64,000 nt of DNA. It comes from Mycobacterium terramassiliense (GTDB taxonomy: Bacteria; Actinomycetota; Actinomycetes; Mycobacteriales; Mycobacteriaceae). The notes under the pieces are model-generated. The model ran no database searches. It was not told the origin of the DNA and saw only the letters and a program-made list of their open reading frames with translations. This document shows positions 44,259-53,872 of the stretch, one piece after another; position 1 is the first letter of the stretch; each line of letters begins with the position of its first letter. The stretch lies in contig NZ_LT717700.1 in NCBI RefSeq assembly GCF_900157385.1, forward strand, positions 891,818 to 955,817, read 5' to 3'. The translations under genes were made by a program, and so were the position numbers.

Positions 44259-45594
44259 CGCGGCCTCGAGCCCGGGCGATGAAGTAAAGCCCGATCACCA
44301 CCGCCCACGACAGCAGGCTGAGCCACAACTGGCTGCGCGCGGAGCGGTCGAACGCCATCTGCACGAGCACGGCGGAGATTCCGGCGAGGGTGAGGATCGA
44401 CAGCACCGGGAAGAACCACATCTTGACCCGCAGCGTTTCCTCGGGTGTGCGCCTGCGCAGGATGATCTGCGAGAGCGCGATCAACCAGTACACGAACAAG
44501 ATGACGGCGCCCGACGAGTTGAGCAGGAAGAGAAACACCGAGCCGGGCGCCAGCCACGCCATGACGACGCAACCGAACCCGACCGCCGACGAGCACAGGA
44601 TGGCCAGGTGGGGTACCCCGCGCCGGCTGAGCGTGACCAGCCGGGCCGGGGCCTCGTGCCGGTCGGCGAGCACGAAGAGCATCCGCGACGCCGTGTACAG
44701 CCCCGAGTTCAGGCAGGACAGCACCGCGGTGAGCACCACGGCATTCATCACCTGATCCGCCCCGCGCAGCCCCATGTGCTTGAGCGCGGCGACGTACGGC
44801 GAGGCGCCCGGTTCGACCGAATTCCACGGCTGGATCACCACGAGCAGAAACACCGAACCCACGAAGAAGATCCCGATGCGCGCGACGACCGACCTCGTCG
44901 CGCGCTGGACGGCAAGTTCGGGATCACGGCTTTCGGCGGCGGCGACGGTGACGATCTCCGCGCCGACCATGGAGAAGATCACCACGACGATGGCCGCGAA
45001 GACCGCGCCGACGCCCTTGGGGAAGAAGCCGCCGTGTGAGGTCAGGTTGGAGAAATCCGCGTGACGGCCCGGCCACAGGCCCAGCGCGAAGAGTGAACCG
45101 ACGGCGAGAAAGACGGCGATCGTGGCGACTTTGATTCCGGCGAACCAGAATTCGAATTCGCCGAACGACGACACCGAGAACAGGTTCGTCGCGGTCATCA
45201 GCACCATCAGGCACAGCGAGAGCAGCCACAGCGGCGCATGGAACCAGTAACCCAGGACCTTGCCCCCGGCGACGGCCTCGAACCCGACCACGATCACCCA
45301 GAAGTACCAATACAGCCAGGCCACCGAAAACCCCGCCCAGCCGCCGAGAGCCCGCGCCGCGTAATCGGCGAACGACCCCGTCGACGGGTTGGCGGCCGCC
45401 ATCTCACCGAGCATCCGCATCACCAGGACGATCAGCAGGCCGCACAGCGCGTACGTCAGGAACGCGGCGGGCCCGGTGTCCTTGATCACGACGCCGGAGC
45501 CGACGAACAGGCCGGCGCCGATCACCCCGCCGAGGGCGATCATGCTGAGCTGCCGCTGCGACAGTCCTTGGCGCAGTTGGGTGGTGCCGGTCAC
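44242..45594 (-). CDS. gabP: Amino-acid permease, GabP-like
   Basis: APC-superfamily transporter of 450 residues with twelve predicted helices. The family motif near the N-terminus is SMIALGGVIGAGLFVGSGVV, followed by GPAAFLTYALCGLLIVLVMRMLGEMAAANPSTGSF. The closest characterised relatives carry GABA or D-serine/alanine; the true substrate is unknown. GTG 45594 has GGGAGGG upstream. Equivalent of Rv0522. Confidence 0.88.
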   Translation of the reverse strand: MTGTTQLRQGLSQRQLSMIALGGVIGAGLFVGSGVVIKDTGPAAFLTYALCGLLIVLVMRMLGEMAAANPSTGSFADYAARALGGWAGFSVAWLYWYFWVIVVGFEAVAGGKVLGYWFHAPLWLLSLCLMVLMTATNLFSVSSFGEFEFWFAGIKVATIAVFLAVGSLFALGLWPGRHADFSNLTSHGGFFPKGVGAVFAAIVVVIFSMVGAEIVTVAAAESRDPELAVQRATRSVVARIGIFFVGSVFLLVVIQPWNSVEPGASPYVAALKHMGLRGADQVMNAVVLTAVLSCLNSGLYTASRMLFVLADRHEAPARLVTLSRRGVPHLAILCSSAVGFGCVVMAWLAPGSVFLFLLNSSGAVILFVYWLIALSQIILRRRTPEETLRVKMWFFPVLSILTLAGISAVLVQMAFDRSARSQLWLSLLSWAVVIGLYFIARARGRVSRSC

Positions 45595-45626
45595 TGGTGA
45601 GCCCTCCCGGCGCCGTGGCGACGCAG

Positions 45627-46367
45627 TCAGTCCAGGCGGGTGGCCACCACGGACCACACCGGAAGGTGCACGCGATGGTCGTCCAGCAGCGGGTCGATCA
45701 CGCTCATCCGGTGCACCAGTGGCCGCATGCGGTGCAGGATCTCACCCTGTTGCTCGGACGCCATCTTCTTCATGGCTTCGAAGGTCTCCGGGAGCAGGCG
45801 GGCCTGATAGGTGGTGACGCCCAGGTAGTCGATGCGCCATCCGCTGTCACCGAGCACCTGCTGGAAGTTCTCGGCCGGCACGGCCGTCCACTGCAGGCCG
45901 TTGACGTTGTGCGGGCTGAACTCGAACATGTACAGCCGCGCCCCGGGTGTGGTCGCGCGGTGCAGTGCCTGCGCATACCGCATCTGGGTGGCCCCGTCGT
46001 TCAAGAAAACGTGATAGAACGCGCTGTCCACCACCGTGTCGAAGCGGCCCTCGAACCCTTCCAGCCTGGTGGCATCGGCCACCCGGAAGTCGACCTGCAC
46101 TCCGGCCCGTTCGGCGTTCCGTTTCGCCAGCTCGATGGCGGAGGGGGAATCGTCGATCCCGGTGGCCGAATACCCTTGCGCCGCATAGTGAATCGCGTGA
46201 TAGCCGGGGCCGGTGCCCGGGTCGAGCACCTGGCCCCGGATCCCGCCGTAGGCCACCAACTGCTGGACAGCCGGCTGCGGGCCGCCGATGTCCCAGGGAA
46301 TCCGCCCGTCGGTGTGTTCCGCCTCGCCGTACAACGGCTCGAAACCGGCAACGTTGGCGTCAGTCAT
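45627..46367 (-). CDS. SAM-dependent methyltransferase, paralogue of the gene at 2571
   Basis: Class I methyltransferase of 246 residues. It shares the opening pattern of the 2571 gene (F-E-P-x-Y-G-E, then RIPWDIGGPQP), but motif I is changed to QVLDPGTGPGYHAI instead of DVLDVGCG. The acidic end of motif II is GIDDSPSA, and VVDSAFYHVF corresponds to motif IV. H37Rv Rv0520 and Rv0521 are, as I recall, fragments of this gene; here it is full length. ATG 46367 follows TAGGCT by six bases. Confidence 0.83.
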   Translation of the reverse strand: MTDANVAGFEPLYGEAEHTDGRIPWDIGGPQPAVQQLVAYGGIRGQVLDPGTGPGYHAIHYAAQGYSATGIDDSPSAIELAKRNAERAGVQVDFRVADATRLEGFEGRFDTVVDSAFYHVFLNDGATQMRYAQALHRATTPGARLYMFEFSPHNVNGLQWTAVPAENFQQVLGDSGWRIDYLGVTTYQARLLPETFEAMKKMASEQQGEILHRMRPLVHRMSVIDPLLDDHRVHLPVWSVVATRLD

Positions 46368-46373
46368 TGACTC

Positions 46374-46379
46374 AGCCTA
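46374..46379 (-). promoter_or_regulatory. -10 box of a leaderless methyltransferase transcript
   Basis: TAGGCT on the minus strand, six bases before ATG 46367, with no SD between. Confidence 0.5.
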
Positions 46380-46441
46380 ACGAGGAACGCGATCGTCCAC
46401 CCGAAAGTCGGCCCAAAGATACGAGTCGCTGTCGCGGACGG

Positions 46442-47587
46442 CTAATGCGCGGACGCGATCGCGAACGGCGTCGCCGGTGCCGGTTGGGCCTGGCGGTTGG
46501 GATGCTGCCACAGGCCTTTTCGCTCGAGCAGCGGCAGCACGCCCTCACCGAACCAGTAGGCCTCCTCCAGGTGCGGGTAGCCCGACAGGATGAAGTGGCT
46601 GATGCCCAGCCGCGAGTACTCGACCAGCCGCTCGGCCACCTCGGCGTGCGAACCGACCAGCGCGGTCCCCGCGCCGCCGCGCACCAGGCCGACCCCGGCC
46701 CACAGGTTGGGGCCGACCACGAGCCGGGCGCTGTCGCCGCCGTGCAGCTTCAGCATGCGGCGCTGGCCCTCCGATTCGCTGCGCGCCAGGCTGGCCTGCA
46801 CCCGCTCCACATCGGCGGGGGCGACGGCCGCGAGCAACCGGTCGGCCTCGGCCCACGCCTGTTCGGAGGTGTCGCGGCTGATCACGTGAATCCGCAAGCC
46901 GTACTGCAGGATCCGCCCCGCATCGACGGCCAGCCCGCGGACCCAGTCGAGTTTCTTGGCGACGTCGGCCGGCGGCTCGCCCCAGGTGAGGTAGACGTCG
47001 GAGTAGTTGGCCGCCACCGGCCCGGCGGCCGCCGACGAACCGCCGAAGAACACCGCGGGCGTCGGGTCGGGCGGGTTGTTCAGCTGCGCGCCCTCGATGC
47101 GGATGTGGTCTCCGGCGAAGGTCACCGGCTCCCGCGACGTCCACAGCTGGCGCACCACATGCAGGAACTCGGCGGTGCGGGCGTACCGCGACTCCTTGTC
47201 CAGGAAATCCCCGTAGGCCCGTTGCTCGTGCGGCTCCCCGCCGGTGACGACGTTGAGCAGCAGCCGCCCGCCCGAGTGCCGCTGGAACGTTCCGGCCATC
47301 TGCGCGGCCAGGGTGGGGCTGAGCAACCCGGGCCGGAACGCGACGAGGAACTTCAGCGTCTCGGTGCCCTCGATCAGCGTCGCCGTCGTCAACCACGCGT
47401 CCTCACACCACAATCCGGTCGGTGTGAGCACGGCCTCGAAGCCGTTGTCCTCGGCGGCCGCGCAAATCTGGTGCAGGTAGCGCAGACTCGCGGGCCGGTC
47501 GCCGTGCATCGCCGTGCCGTGCCCGCCCGCGACGAGGTTCCGCGAATCCCCGTATGTCGGCAAAAACCAATGAAACGCCAGACTCAT
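46442..47587 (-). CDS. FMNH2-dependent alkanesulfonate monooxygenase-like (LLM) protein
   Basis: Luciferase-like monooxygenase of 381 residues, close to SsuD/SfnG. The opening FHWFLPTYGDSR, the segment FLVAFRPGLLSPTLAAQMAGTFQRHSGGR, NVVTGGEPHEQRAYGD and YLTWGEPP match the sulfonate-monooxygenase branch. It would release sulfite from alkanesulfonates or sulfones with a separate flavin reductase, which is not seen here. ATG 47587 has AGGGAGGG upstream. Not recognised in H37Rv at this place. Confidence 0.87.
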   Translation of the reverse strand: MSLAFHWFLPTYGDSRNLVAGGHGTAMHGDRPASLRYLHQICAAAEDNGFEAVLTPTGLWCEDAWLTTATLIEGTETLKFLVAFRPGLLSPTLAAQMAGTFQRHSGGRLLLNVVTGGEPHEQRAYGDFLDKESRYARTAEFLHVVRQLWTSREPVTFAGDHIRIEGAQLNNPPDPTPAVFFGGSSAAAGPVAANYSDVYLTWGEPPADVAKKLDWVRGLAVDAGRILQYGLRIHVISRDTSEQAWAEADRLLAAVAPADVERVQASLARSESEGQRRMLKLHGGDSARLVVGPNLWAGVGLVRGGAGTALVGSHAEVAERLVEYSRLGISHFILSGYPHLEEAYWFGEGVLPLLERKGLWQHPNRQAQPAPATPFAIASAH

Positions 47588-47798
47588 GCACCCTCCCTTG
47601 TGGGCCCCTCATCGACCAAAGCTGCATCGTCCGGGAGATCGGCGGAGCGCGCGAGGGTTGAAACCTTCGAGATTGCATCCCGGCCGTCGGCGCGAAAGTC
47701 ACCTCCATGTGACCGACAGATCACGCCAGATCACACAATGCTTCCAATACGGCGTGGCTCGGCAGGTGACGCGCGCTTCGCACGGCATCATTGCGATC

Positions 47799-48659
47799 AT
47801 GCCTGACCTGACACGCCGGGCGGTGCTCCGGATGGGTGCCGGTGCCAGCCTGGGAGCCGCTGGCGTGTTCGCCTTAGGCGCCCTGCTGGACCCGATCGCC
47901 TCGCACGCGGCCCCCGCGCCGTTCGAGCCGTCGGCGGCCGGCAGCACCCTGCCGAACAGGTTGACCGGCTCCTTCGTCTCCGCGGCCCGCGGCGGTGTCA
48001 AGACCAACTGGGTGATCGCCCTGCCGCCGGGGCAGAAGGCCGAGGCCGGGTCGCTGCGCCCGGTCATCGCGCTGCACGGCAAGGACGGCGACGCGAACAT
48101 GATGCTCGACTGCGGTGTGGAAAAGGCGCTGGCCCAACTGGTCAAGGAGGGCAAGCCGCCGTTCGCGGTGGTGGGCGTCGACGGCGGCAGCAACAGCTAC
48201 TGGCACCGCAGGGCCTCCGGCGAGGACCCCGGCGCGATGGTGCTCGACGAGCTGTTGCCCCTGCTGTCGTCGATGGGTTTCGACACCACCCGGGTGGGCT
48301 TTTTGGGGTGGTCGATGGGCGGCTACGGGGCGCTGCACCTGGGCGCCAAGCTGGGCCCGTCGCGCACGGCCGGGATCTGCGCGATCAGCCCGGCGCTGTA
48401 CACCTCCTTCACGGCCAGCGAGGCCGGGGCGTTCGACAGCTACGACGACTGGGTGCAGAACAGCGTGGTGGGCCTGCCGGCGCTCAACGCGATCCCGCTA
48501 CGCGTGGACTGCGGCACCTTCGACCGCTTCTATTTCGCCACAAGGCAATTCGTCAGCCAACTGAAGACTCCGCCGGCGGGCAGCTTCTCCCTGGGCGGAC
48601 ACGACATCGGCTACTGGCGAACGCAACTGCCGGGCGAGCTGGCCTGGATGGCGACCTAA
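47799..48659 (+). CDS. Exported esterase-like protein, Rv0519c-like
   Basis: Alpha/beta-hydrolase of 286 residues, esterase D/mycolyltransferase-like. The N-terminus TRRAVLRMGAGASLGAAGVFALGALL is a twin-arginine-type signal, with cleavage after SHA. The nucleophile elbow is GWSMGG (Ser172), oxyanion region ALHGKDGD, and the catalytic His is probably in GGHDIGYWRTQLP near the C-terminus. Eight bases separate it from the following acyltransferase gene, so both may work on the same envelope lipid or glycan. Confidence 0.83.
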   Translation: MPDLTRRAVLRMGAGASLGAAGVFALGALLDPIASHAAPAPFEPSAAGSTLPNRLTGSFVSAARGGVKTNWVIALPPGQKAEAGSLRPVIALHGKDGDANMMLDCGVEKALAQLVKEGKPPFAVVGVDGGSNSYWHRRASGEDPGAMVLDELLPLLSSMGFDTTRVGFLGWSMGGYGALHLGAKLGPSRTAGICAISPALYTSFTASEAGAFDSYDDWVQNSVVGLPALNAIPLRVDCGTFDRFYFATRQFVSQLKTPPAGSFSLGGHDIGYWRTQLPGELAWMAT

Positions 48660-48667
48660 CCACGCAG

Positions 48668-50828
48668 ATGACAGTCCGGCAGGAGGAACTCGCCAGCGGC
48701 CCACGTCGAGTGGAGCGGCGAACTTCCCGGAAGGGATTTCGCCCGGACATCGAGGGCCTGCGCGCGATCGCGGTCATCGCGGTCGTGCTGTACCACGCCG
48801 GCCTACCGGGCTTCGCCGGCGGCTTCATCGGTGTGGACGTCTTCTTCGTCATCTCCGGCTTCCTCATCACCGGGCTGCTGTGGCGCGAGGCCACCGCCAC
48901 CAACACCGTCCGCCTGGGCCGCTTCTACGGCGCACGGGCCCGGCGCCTGCTGCCGGCCGCGACCACGGTCGGCGTCGTCACCGCCGCCGTCGCGGCCGTC
49001 GTGCTGCCCCCGCTGCAGGCGCGCAGCGTCTTCGTGGACGGCATCGCCAGCGCCCTGTATGTGGGCAATTACCGGTTCGCCACGCAGGGCACCGACTACC
49101 TGGCGGCCGACGCCCCCTCGCCGTTCCAGCACTACTGGTCGCTGGGCGTGGAGGAGCAGTTCTACCTGGTGTGGCCGCTGCTCATCATCGGTACGGCGTG
49201 GGCGCTCGGGCGGGTGCGCCCCGGGGCCACGGCGGGGGCCGGACCGTATGCGGCGGTCCTGGCGGTGGTGGCGGCCGCGTCGCTGGCCGCGGACATGGTG
49301 TGGACCCGCACGTCGCCCGCCTGGGCGTTCTTCTCGCTGCCCACCCGGGCGTGGGAACTGGCGGCCGGTGGCCTGGTGGCCCTGTCGATTCGGCACTGGC
49401 GCAGGCTGCCCCTGCTGCCCGCGGCGATCGTCGGATGGGGTGGCCTGGGTTTGATCGTTCTCACCTGCACCCAGCTGGGTCCCGCCACCCCCTACCCCGG
49501 CACCGCGGCACTGCTGCCGGTGCTGGGCACCGCGCTGGTGATCGGCGCGGGCGGGGTGACCGGCGGCCTGGGCGTCGGCCGCGTGCTGTGCCGGCCGGCG
49601 ATGCGGGCGATCGGGCGCGTGTCGTACTCGTGGTACCTGTGGCACTGGCCGGTCCTGCTGCTCATGCCGCAGCTCCTGGGGGAGCCGGCGGGGCTGCCGG
49701 CCAGGCTCAGCGCCACCGCCGTGTCCGGCGGGCTCGCGGTGATCACACTGCACCTGGTGGAAAACCCCGGCCGGTTCGCGGCGGCGCTGCGCCGATCGGT
49801 GAGGGCCAGCCTGGCGGCGGCCGCCGCCGCCAGCGCGGCCGCGGCCTGCGCGTGCGTGCTGCTGCTGGCGCTGACCCCGTCGCCCGTCGGCCACGGGGTG
49901 GCGGCCCCGAAGGCCAACATCGTCGCGCTGCCACCGGCGAACGTTCCCGCCCTCAGCGCCCAGGAGGCGACGGTCCGCGCGGCCTTCGCGCAGGTGCGCG
50001 AGGCGGTCGCGGCGTCGGCCGGCCTGCGCGCCGTCCCGTCCAACCTGGACCCGCCGCTCGCCCAGGCGCCGGCCGACAAGGCGCCCGTGTTCGTCAACGG
50101 CTGCGTGCGCTCGTGGCGCGATGTCGGTCAAAGCGAGTGCGCGACGGGCGATGCCGCCTCGCCGACGACGGTGGCCCTGGTCGGCGACTCGCACGCCGCC
50201 ATGTGGGAAACCGGCGTTCCGGCGGGTCGCCGAGGAGCGGCGTTGGCGGCTGGAGACGCTGGCCAAGGTGACCTGCCCGCTGCAGGAACTTCCCATCCGC
50301 AGCCCGTATCTGGGCCGCGAGTACACGGAGTGCGAACAGTGGCGCGCCCAGATCGTGGACCGGCTGAAGGCCGAGCGCCCGCGGCTGGTGGTGCTCGACA
50401 TGAGCCGGCGCTACGGCGCGGATTTCGGTTTCGCCTCCTACGACCCCGCGTGGATCGACACGCTGGGCCGCACCGTGGCGGCGCTGCGGAGCAGCGGCGC
50501 CGCCGTCCTGGTCCTGGGGCCGGCGCCGGACCCACACGGATCGGTGCCCGCCTGCTTGTCGGCGCATCTCGACGACGCCACCGCGTGCGCGCCGACGCGG
50601 TCGGCGGCGCTCGACGGCGGTGGTATCGGCGCCGAGCGGGCGGCGACCGCCGGCGGCGGTGGGCAGTACGCCGACCTGACCGACCTGTTCTGCACCCCCG
50701 ACCGCTGCCCGGTCATCGTCGGCAACACCCTGGTTTTTCGCGACGACAACCACGTGACGACCGAGTACGCGCAACTGCTGGCACCCGTCATGGGTGCGCT
50801 GACGGACCGCGCGCTGGCGGGTGGGTGA
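48668..50828 (+). pseudogene. OafA-type acyltransferase with C-terminal SGNH domain, frameshifted
   Basis: Acyltransferase_3 membrane domain (residues about 24-400). It has RPDIEGLRAIAVIAVVLYHAG with the catalytic His, GVDVFFVISGFLITGLL, and HYWSLGVEEQFYLVWPLL. An SGNH domain opens with VALVGDSHAAMW. Just after that, at 50205-50210 (TGGGAAACC), the frame breaks. The expected continuation PAFRRVAEERRWRLETLAKV to the DNHVTTEY motif is in another frame, and removing one base restores a 719-residue protein. As sequenced, the product loses the SGNH catalytic His. It could be a real inactivation, strain variation or a sequencing slip in the G run. O-acyl transfer to a cell-envelope glycan is the likely role. 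Confidence 0.85.
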
Positions 50829-50892
50829 CGCGCAATGAACTTCTCGCCGGAGACGAACGTCATATCAGTGAAAGGTGTTTGGAGGTTGTGAG

Positions 50893-51009
50893 ATGACTCC
50901 GCTGCTGCTGATCTGCATTGCGGCCATCGCGCCCGTCGCGGGCGTTGGCCTGATGCAGTTGCAAACGCGCCTGGAGCAATGGGATTACGAGCGCCACGCG
51001 GAAGACTAG
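50893..51009 (+). CDS. 38-residue membrane microprotein
   Basis: ATG 50893 to TAG 51009. A hydrophobic N-terminal helix (MTPLLLICIAAIAPVAGVGL) is followed by a charged amphipathic tail (MQLQTRLEQWDYERHAED). GGAGG lies eight bases upstream. Located after the frameshifted acyltransferase. No match recalled with a function; could regulate or anchor a neighbouring envelope enzyme. Confidence 0.6.
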   Translation: MTPLLLICIAAIAPVAGVGLMQLQTRLEQWDYERHAED

Positions 51010-51043
51010 CCTAAAGCCCTTGCGCGCCTGAGGCTTCGGTTTG

Positions 51044-51748
51044 TCACCGAGACAACTGCATGCCGATCAACGGCGCGATCTTGTCCGCCAGATACTGATG
51101 CCCCGCGTCGTTGGGGTGCACGCCGTCCGGGCCGATCAGATCGGGCCTGTCGACGAACCAGCGGTCGCCGAGCGGATCGACGAACGCCGCCCCGGCCTCC
51201 CGGGCGGCCGCGTTGAGCACGTCGCGGATCCGCAGGATCGACTCGGGCACGTCGGCGGTCGGCCACGGCGGGCCGATCACCAAAAACCTCGCGGACGGCG
51301 CGAACCTGCGCGCCAAGTTGAAGGCGTCGCGGGCCTTTTCGCCGACCAGCGCGGGATCCACGCCCTGGTCGTTGCGTGAGCCGAAGAACACCACCAGCGC
51401 GTCGCCGGGCCTGACGGCCCTGGCGGTCAGATCCTCGAAGATGCTGCCGTGGTCGCCGGGCACACCGTAGCCCGCCCTTCCCTCGGCCGCCACGTCGGCG
51501 GCGATCCGCACGCCCCGCTGGGCGAGCGCATGCCAGGCCAGCGCGGTCCACGAGTTCGGTCCGAGGCCGCCCTCGTCGGTGCCGGTGGTGTACGAGTCGC
51601 CGACGACGGCGACGTGGTTGAGGCGCGAATCCACGGTCAGCGGTTCATAGGGCCGCGCCCGCACCGGGTGCGGCGGAGCCCCCAAGACGCCACAGACCGG
51701 GCCCAGCGCCACGGCGAGGCCGACGATGAGCGTGGTCAGACGGCTCAC
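51044..51748 (-). CDS. Exported SGNH-fold hydrolase, Rv0518-like
   Basis: GDSL/SGNH esterase of 234 residues from GTG 51748 (SD GGGGAGG). A signal peptide (LTTLIVGLAVALGPVCGVLG) is followed by the nucleophile block VVGDSYTTGT (Ser52), the Gly and Asn blocks (GRAGYGVPGDHG; FFGSRNDQG), and the catalytic Asp-His pair in GPDGVHPNDAGH. It probably deacylates an envelope molecule. Next to two acyltransferase genes, suggesting a turnover pair. Confidence 0.85.
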   Translation of the reverse strand: MSRLTTLIVGLAVALGPVCGVLGAPPHPVRARPYEPLTVDSRLNHVAVVGDSYTTGTDEGGLGPNSWTALAWHALAQRGVRIAADVAAEGRAGYGVPGDHGSIFEDLTARAVRPGDALVVFFGSRNDQGVDPALVGEKARDAFNLARRFAPSARFLVIGPPWPTADVPESILRIRDVLNAAAREAGAAFVDPLGDRWFVDRPDLIGPDGVHPNDAGHQYLADKIAPLIGMQLSR

Positions 51749-51908
51749 AAGTGCCTCCCCCGGAAACTGCATCGCTACGCGCCGCATCCAAGTCAACGGA
51801 ATCGTACGGGGAAAACGGCGCGAACTGGCGTCACATCGCGGCTAGCCGCTCCGGCCATGGTATTCGACGGATCCCGGGCCCCGCACCAGCCGCTCGGCGA
51901 GGCGAACG

Positions 51909-53177
51909 TCACACCGCGCGGGCCGAAACCGCTTCCAGCCCACCGTCGATCGGGTGCAGCTTGGTGCCCGCCGGCTCCCCGTCCGCGGTCTTCTGGTCGG
52001 CGGGTCGGATGTTGACCATGCGGCGCATCCAGCGGCGGGCGGGCTCCTCGACGAAGTGGTACATCAGGGCCGAAAGACCGACGGCGATCGCGAGCAGCCC
52101 GATGATGTTCCATTTCCACGGGTTGTCCTGCTCCCATGGCGTGAGCTCGAACTGGGTCACGGCCCATCCCCACGACGTGTGCACCAGCTCATGAACCATG
52201 TACAGGCAGAACGAGATTTGCCCGCCGTAAACCATTGCCCGCGTGGACAGCACCCGTGGCAGGCTGCCCACGCCGATGGCCAGGGTTATCACGAGCGGAA
52301 CGAACAGCGCGTCGACCACCCCGCCGCTGTCGTTCTCCACGATTCCGGATATCGGGTGCGCGTGAAACCAGTACAGGACACCCACCATGGCGGCCAACAG
52401 CAGCAGGGAGGTGTACCCCGCGACGCGGCGGCCGCGATCGGTCAACCGCAGCCTGCGCACGGCGGCGCAGGCCAGGGCGCCGGCGGTGAACTGCGTGACG
52501 ATTCGCGGCAGCCAGCTCCACGGCGTGTAGAAGTGGCCACTGGTCAGCAGCATCACCACGGGCGGCAACGACGCCGCGAACGCCAGCAACATCAGGCTGC
52601 GCGCCCTGGTCGCCTGCTTCATCCGCAGGATCACCAGCACCAGGACGCCGAACAGCAGGTAGGCGAGCCATTCGGCGCTGATCGACCAGGCCGGACCGTC
52701 CCAGCTCGAGTCGTCGAAGAACGGCACGAACCACAGCTGCACCAACAGGATCTGGCGCACGTAGCTGATCGCGGTGAGCTGACCGGCGTCGGGCGACGGC
52801 ACGTGGCCGACGTGCAGGGTGAAGATCACCCACAGCGCGGCCAGGTGCAGGGTGACCAGGTACACCGGCCACACCCTGGCCAGCCGCAGCCACAGGAAGT
52901 GCAGGGTGGCGCGCGTCGACCACGAGCGGCCCATCCGGTCAAGGTAGTTCCATGTCAGCACGAATCCGCTGAGGATGAAAAAGAGGTCGACGCCCTGGGC
53001 CCCGCAGTTGAGCACCGGTGCGAGGGCGTCGCGCAAGTCCGGAGAAACGTCGCTCAGCATCGGCCGGAAGTGAAACAGCACCACCCACACCGCGGCGACG
53101 ATGCGGAGTCCCGTCAGGGCCTTGATCTCTCCCCGGATCTCTGCGCCGCGCACGATGCTCTTTCCGTCTGGACTCAC
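51909..53177 (-). CDS. Acyltransferase 3 family membrane protein, Rv0517-like
   Basis: O-acyltransferase of 422 residues with about ten helices. ALTGLRIVAAVWVVLFHFRPML carries the catalytic His; LFFILSGFVLTWNYLDR and PAWSISAEWLAYLLFGVLVL are family motifs. It lacks an SGNH domain, unlike the gene at 48668. I chose GTG 53177 (VSPDGKSIVRGAEIRGE); the open frame upstream has no family sequence. Likely transfers acetyl or longer acyl groups to a surface carbohydrate. Confidence 0.83.
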   Translation of the reverse strand: MSPDGKSIVRGAEIRGEIKALTGLRIVAAVWVVLFHFRPMLSDVSPDLRDALAPVLNCGAQGVDLFFILSGFVLTWNYLDRMGRSWSTRATLHFLWLRLARVWPVYLVTLHLAALWVIFTLHVGHVPSPDAGQLTAISYVRQILLVQLWFVPFFDDSSWDGPAWSISAEWLAYLLFGVLVLVILRMKQATRARSLMLLAFAASLPPVVMLLTSGHFYTPWSWLPRIVTQFTAGALACAAVRRLRLTDRGRRVAGYTSLLLLAAMVGVLYWFHAHPISGIVENDSGGVVDALFVPLVITLAIGVGSLPRVLSTRAMVYGGQISFCLYMVHELVHTSWGWAVTQFELTPWEQDNPWKWNIIGLLAIAVGLSALMYHFVEEPARRWMRRMVNIRPADQKTADGEPAGTKLHPIDGGLEAVSARAV

Positions 53178-53440
53178 GTTTCGTATCCGATTGGTCCGGC
53201 TGACCGGGCGATCACGAGCCCCCCGACTGGCAACCGGCAGCCCACGAAGCCTAGCAGCGAAAGGCGCGCGACGACGTGATGGGCCGTGGCGCGCCACCGG
53301 GGTAACCGGCCGCGACGTTGCTTGAACCGGCGCCAAACCCCCCGAAATTCGCTTCTTAGCAAAGAGTTAGAGGCGGCTGTCGGTCTCCTTACTTTTGGCG
53401 GGCACCTTTAGGTAACAGGTTCGAAGGGAATGGGGAGCTC

Positions 53441-53872
53441 ATGACAGTCACCACCGTCGCGACTCGGCGCGGCTACGGCACCTTCGAATGCGATGGTGCT
53501 CAGATCCGCGCCCACTGCCGTCATCTGGCGACCGTGGTGACCATCCGGGGCGACATCAACGCCGCCAATGTCGAGCGGGTCAGCGAATACCTCTGGCGTT
53601 TCACCCTGGGGAGCAACCCGGTGGTGCTCGACCTGAGCGACGTGAACCACTTTGCTGCGGCGGGCGTCTCGCTCGTGCGGCGGCTCGACGAGGATTGCCG
53701 CGCCGCCGGCGTGGAGTGGACCTTGGTCGCCGGCCCCGCGGTGCTGGCGCTGCTGGGGGGCGACGGCGAGCTTCCGGTCGCGCGCTCGGTGCGCGAGGCG
53801 CTCCGCAACCTGGCCGAAGCCATCGTGAGCCGCCGTCAGCTCGTGTTGCCGCTGATCAAGAAGACGGCGTAA
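53441..53872 (+). CDS. oprA: STAS-domain anti-anti-sigma factor, OprA (Rv0516c) type
   Basis: STAS protein of 143 residues. The core VVLDLSDVNHFAAAGVSLVRRLDEDC lacks the usual phosphorylatable Ser of SpoIIAA (Ala at that place). In M. tuberculosis OprA is instead phosphorylated on Thr2 by PknD in the osmotic response; a Thr is present at position 2 here. ATG 53441 has GGGGAG upstream. It follows a 263-base promoter region without other genes and ends overlapping the convergent Rv0514-like gene by 17 bases. Confidence 0.87.
   Translation: MTVTTVATRRGYGTFECDGAQIRAHCRHLATVVTIRGDINAANVERVSEYLWRFTLGSNPVVLDLSDVNHFAAAGVSLVRRLDEDCRAAGVEWTLVAGPAVLALLGGDGELPVARSVREALRNLAEAIVSRRQLVLPLIKKTA

Noticed and set aside
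47708..47724. CRP-like site TGTGA-N8-TCAC upstream of the esterase gene
   Set aside because: The mycobacterial CRP pattern has a 6-base spacer; here it is 8 and the right arm is incomplete.
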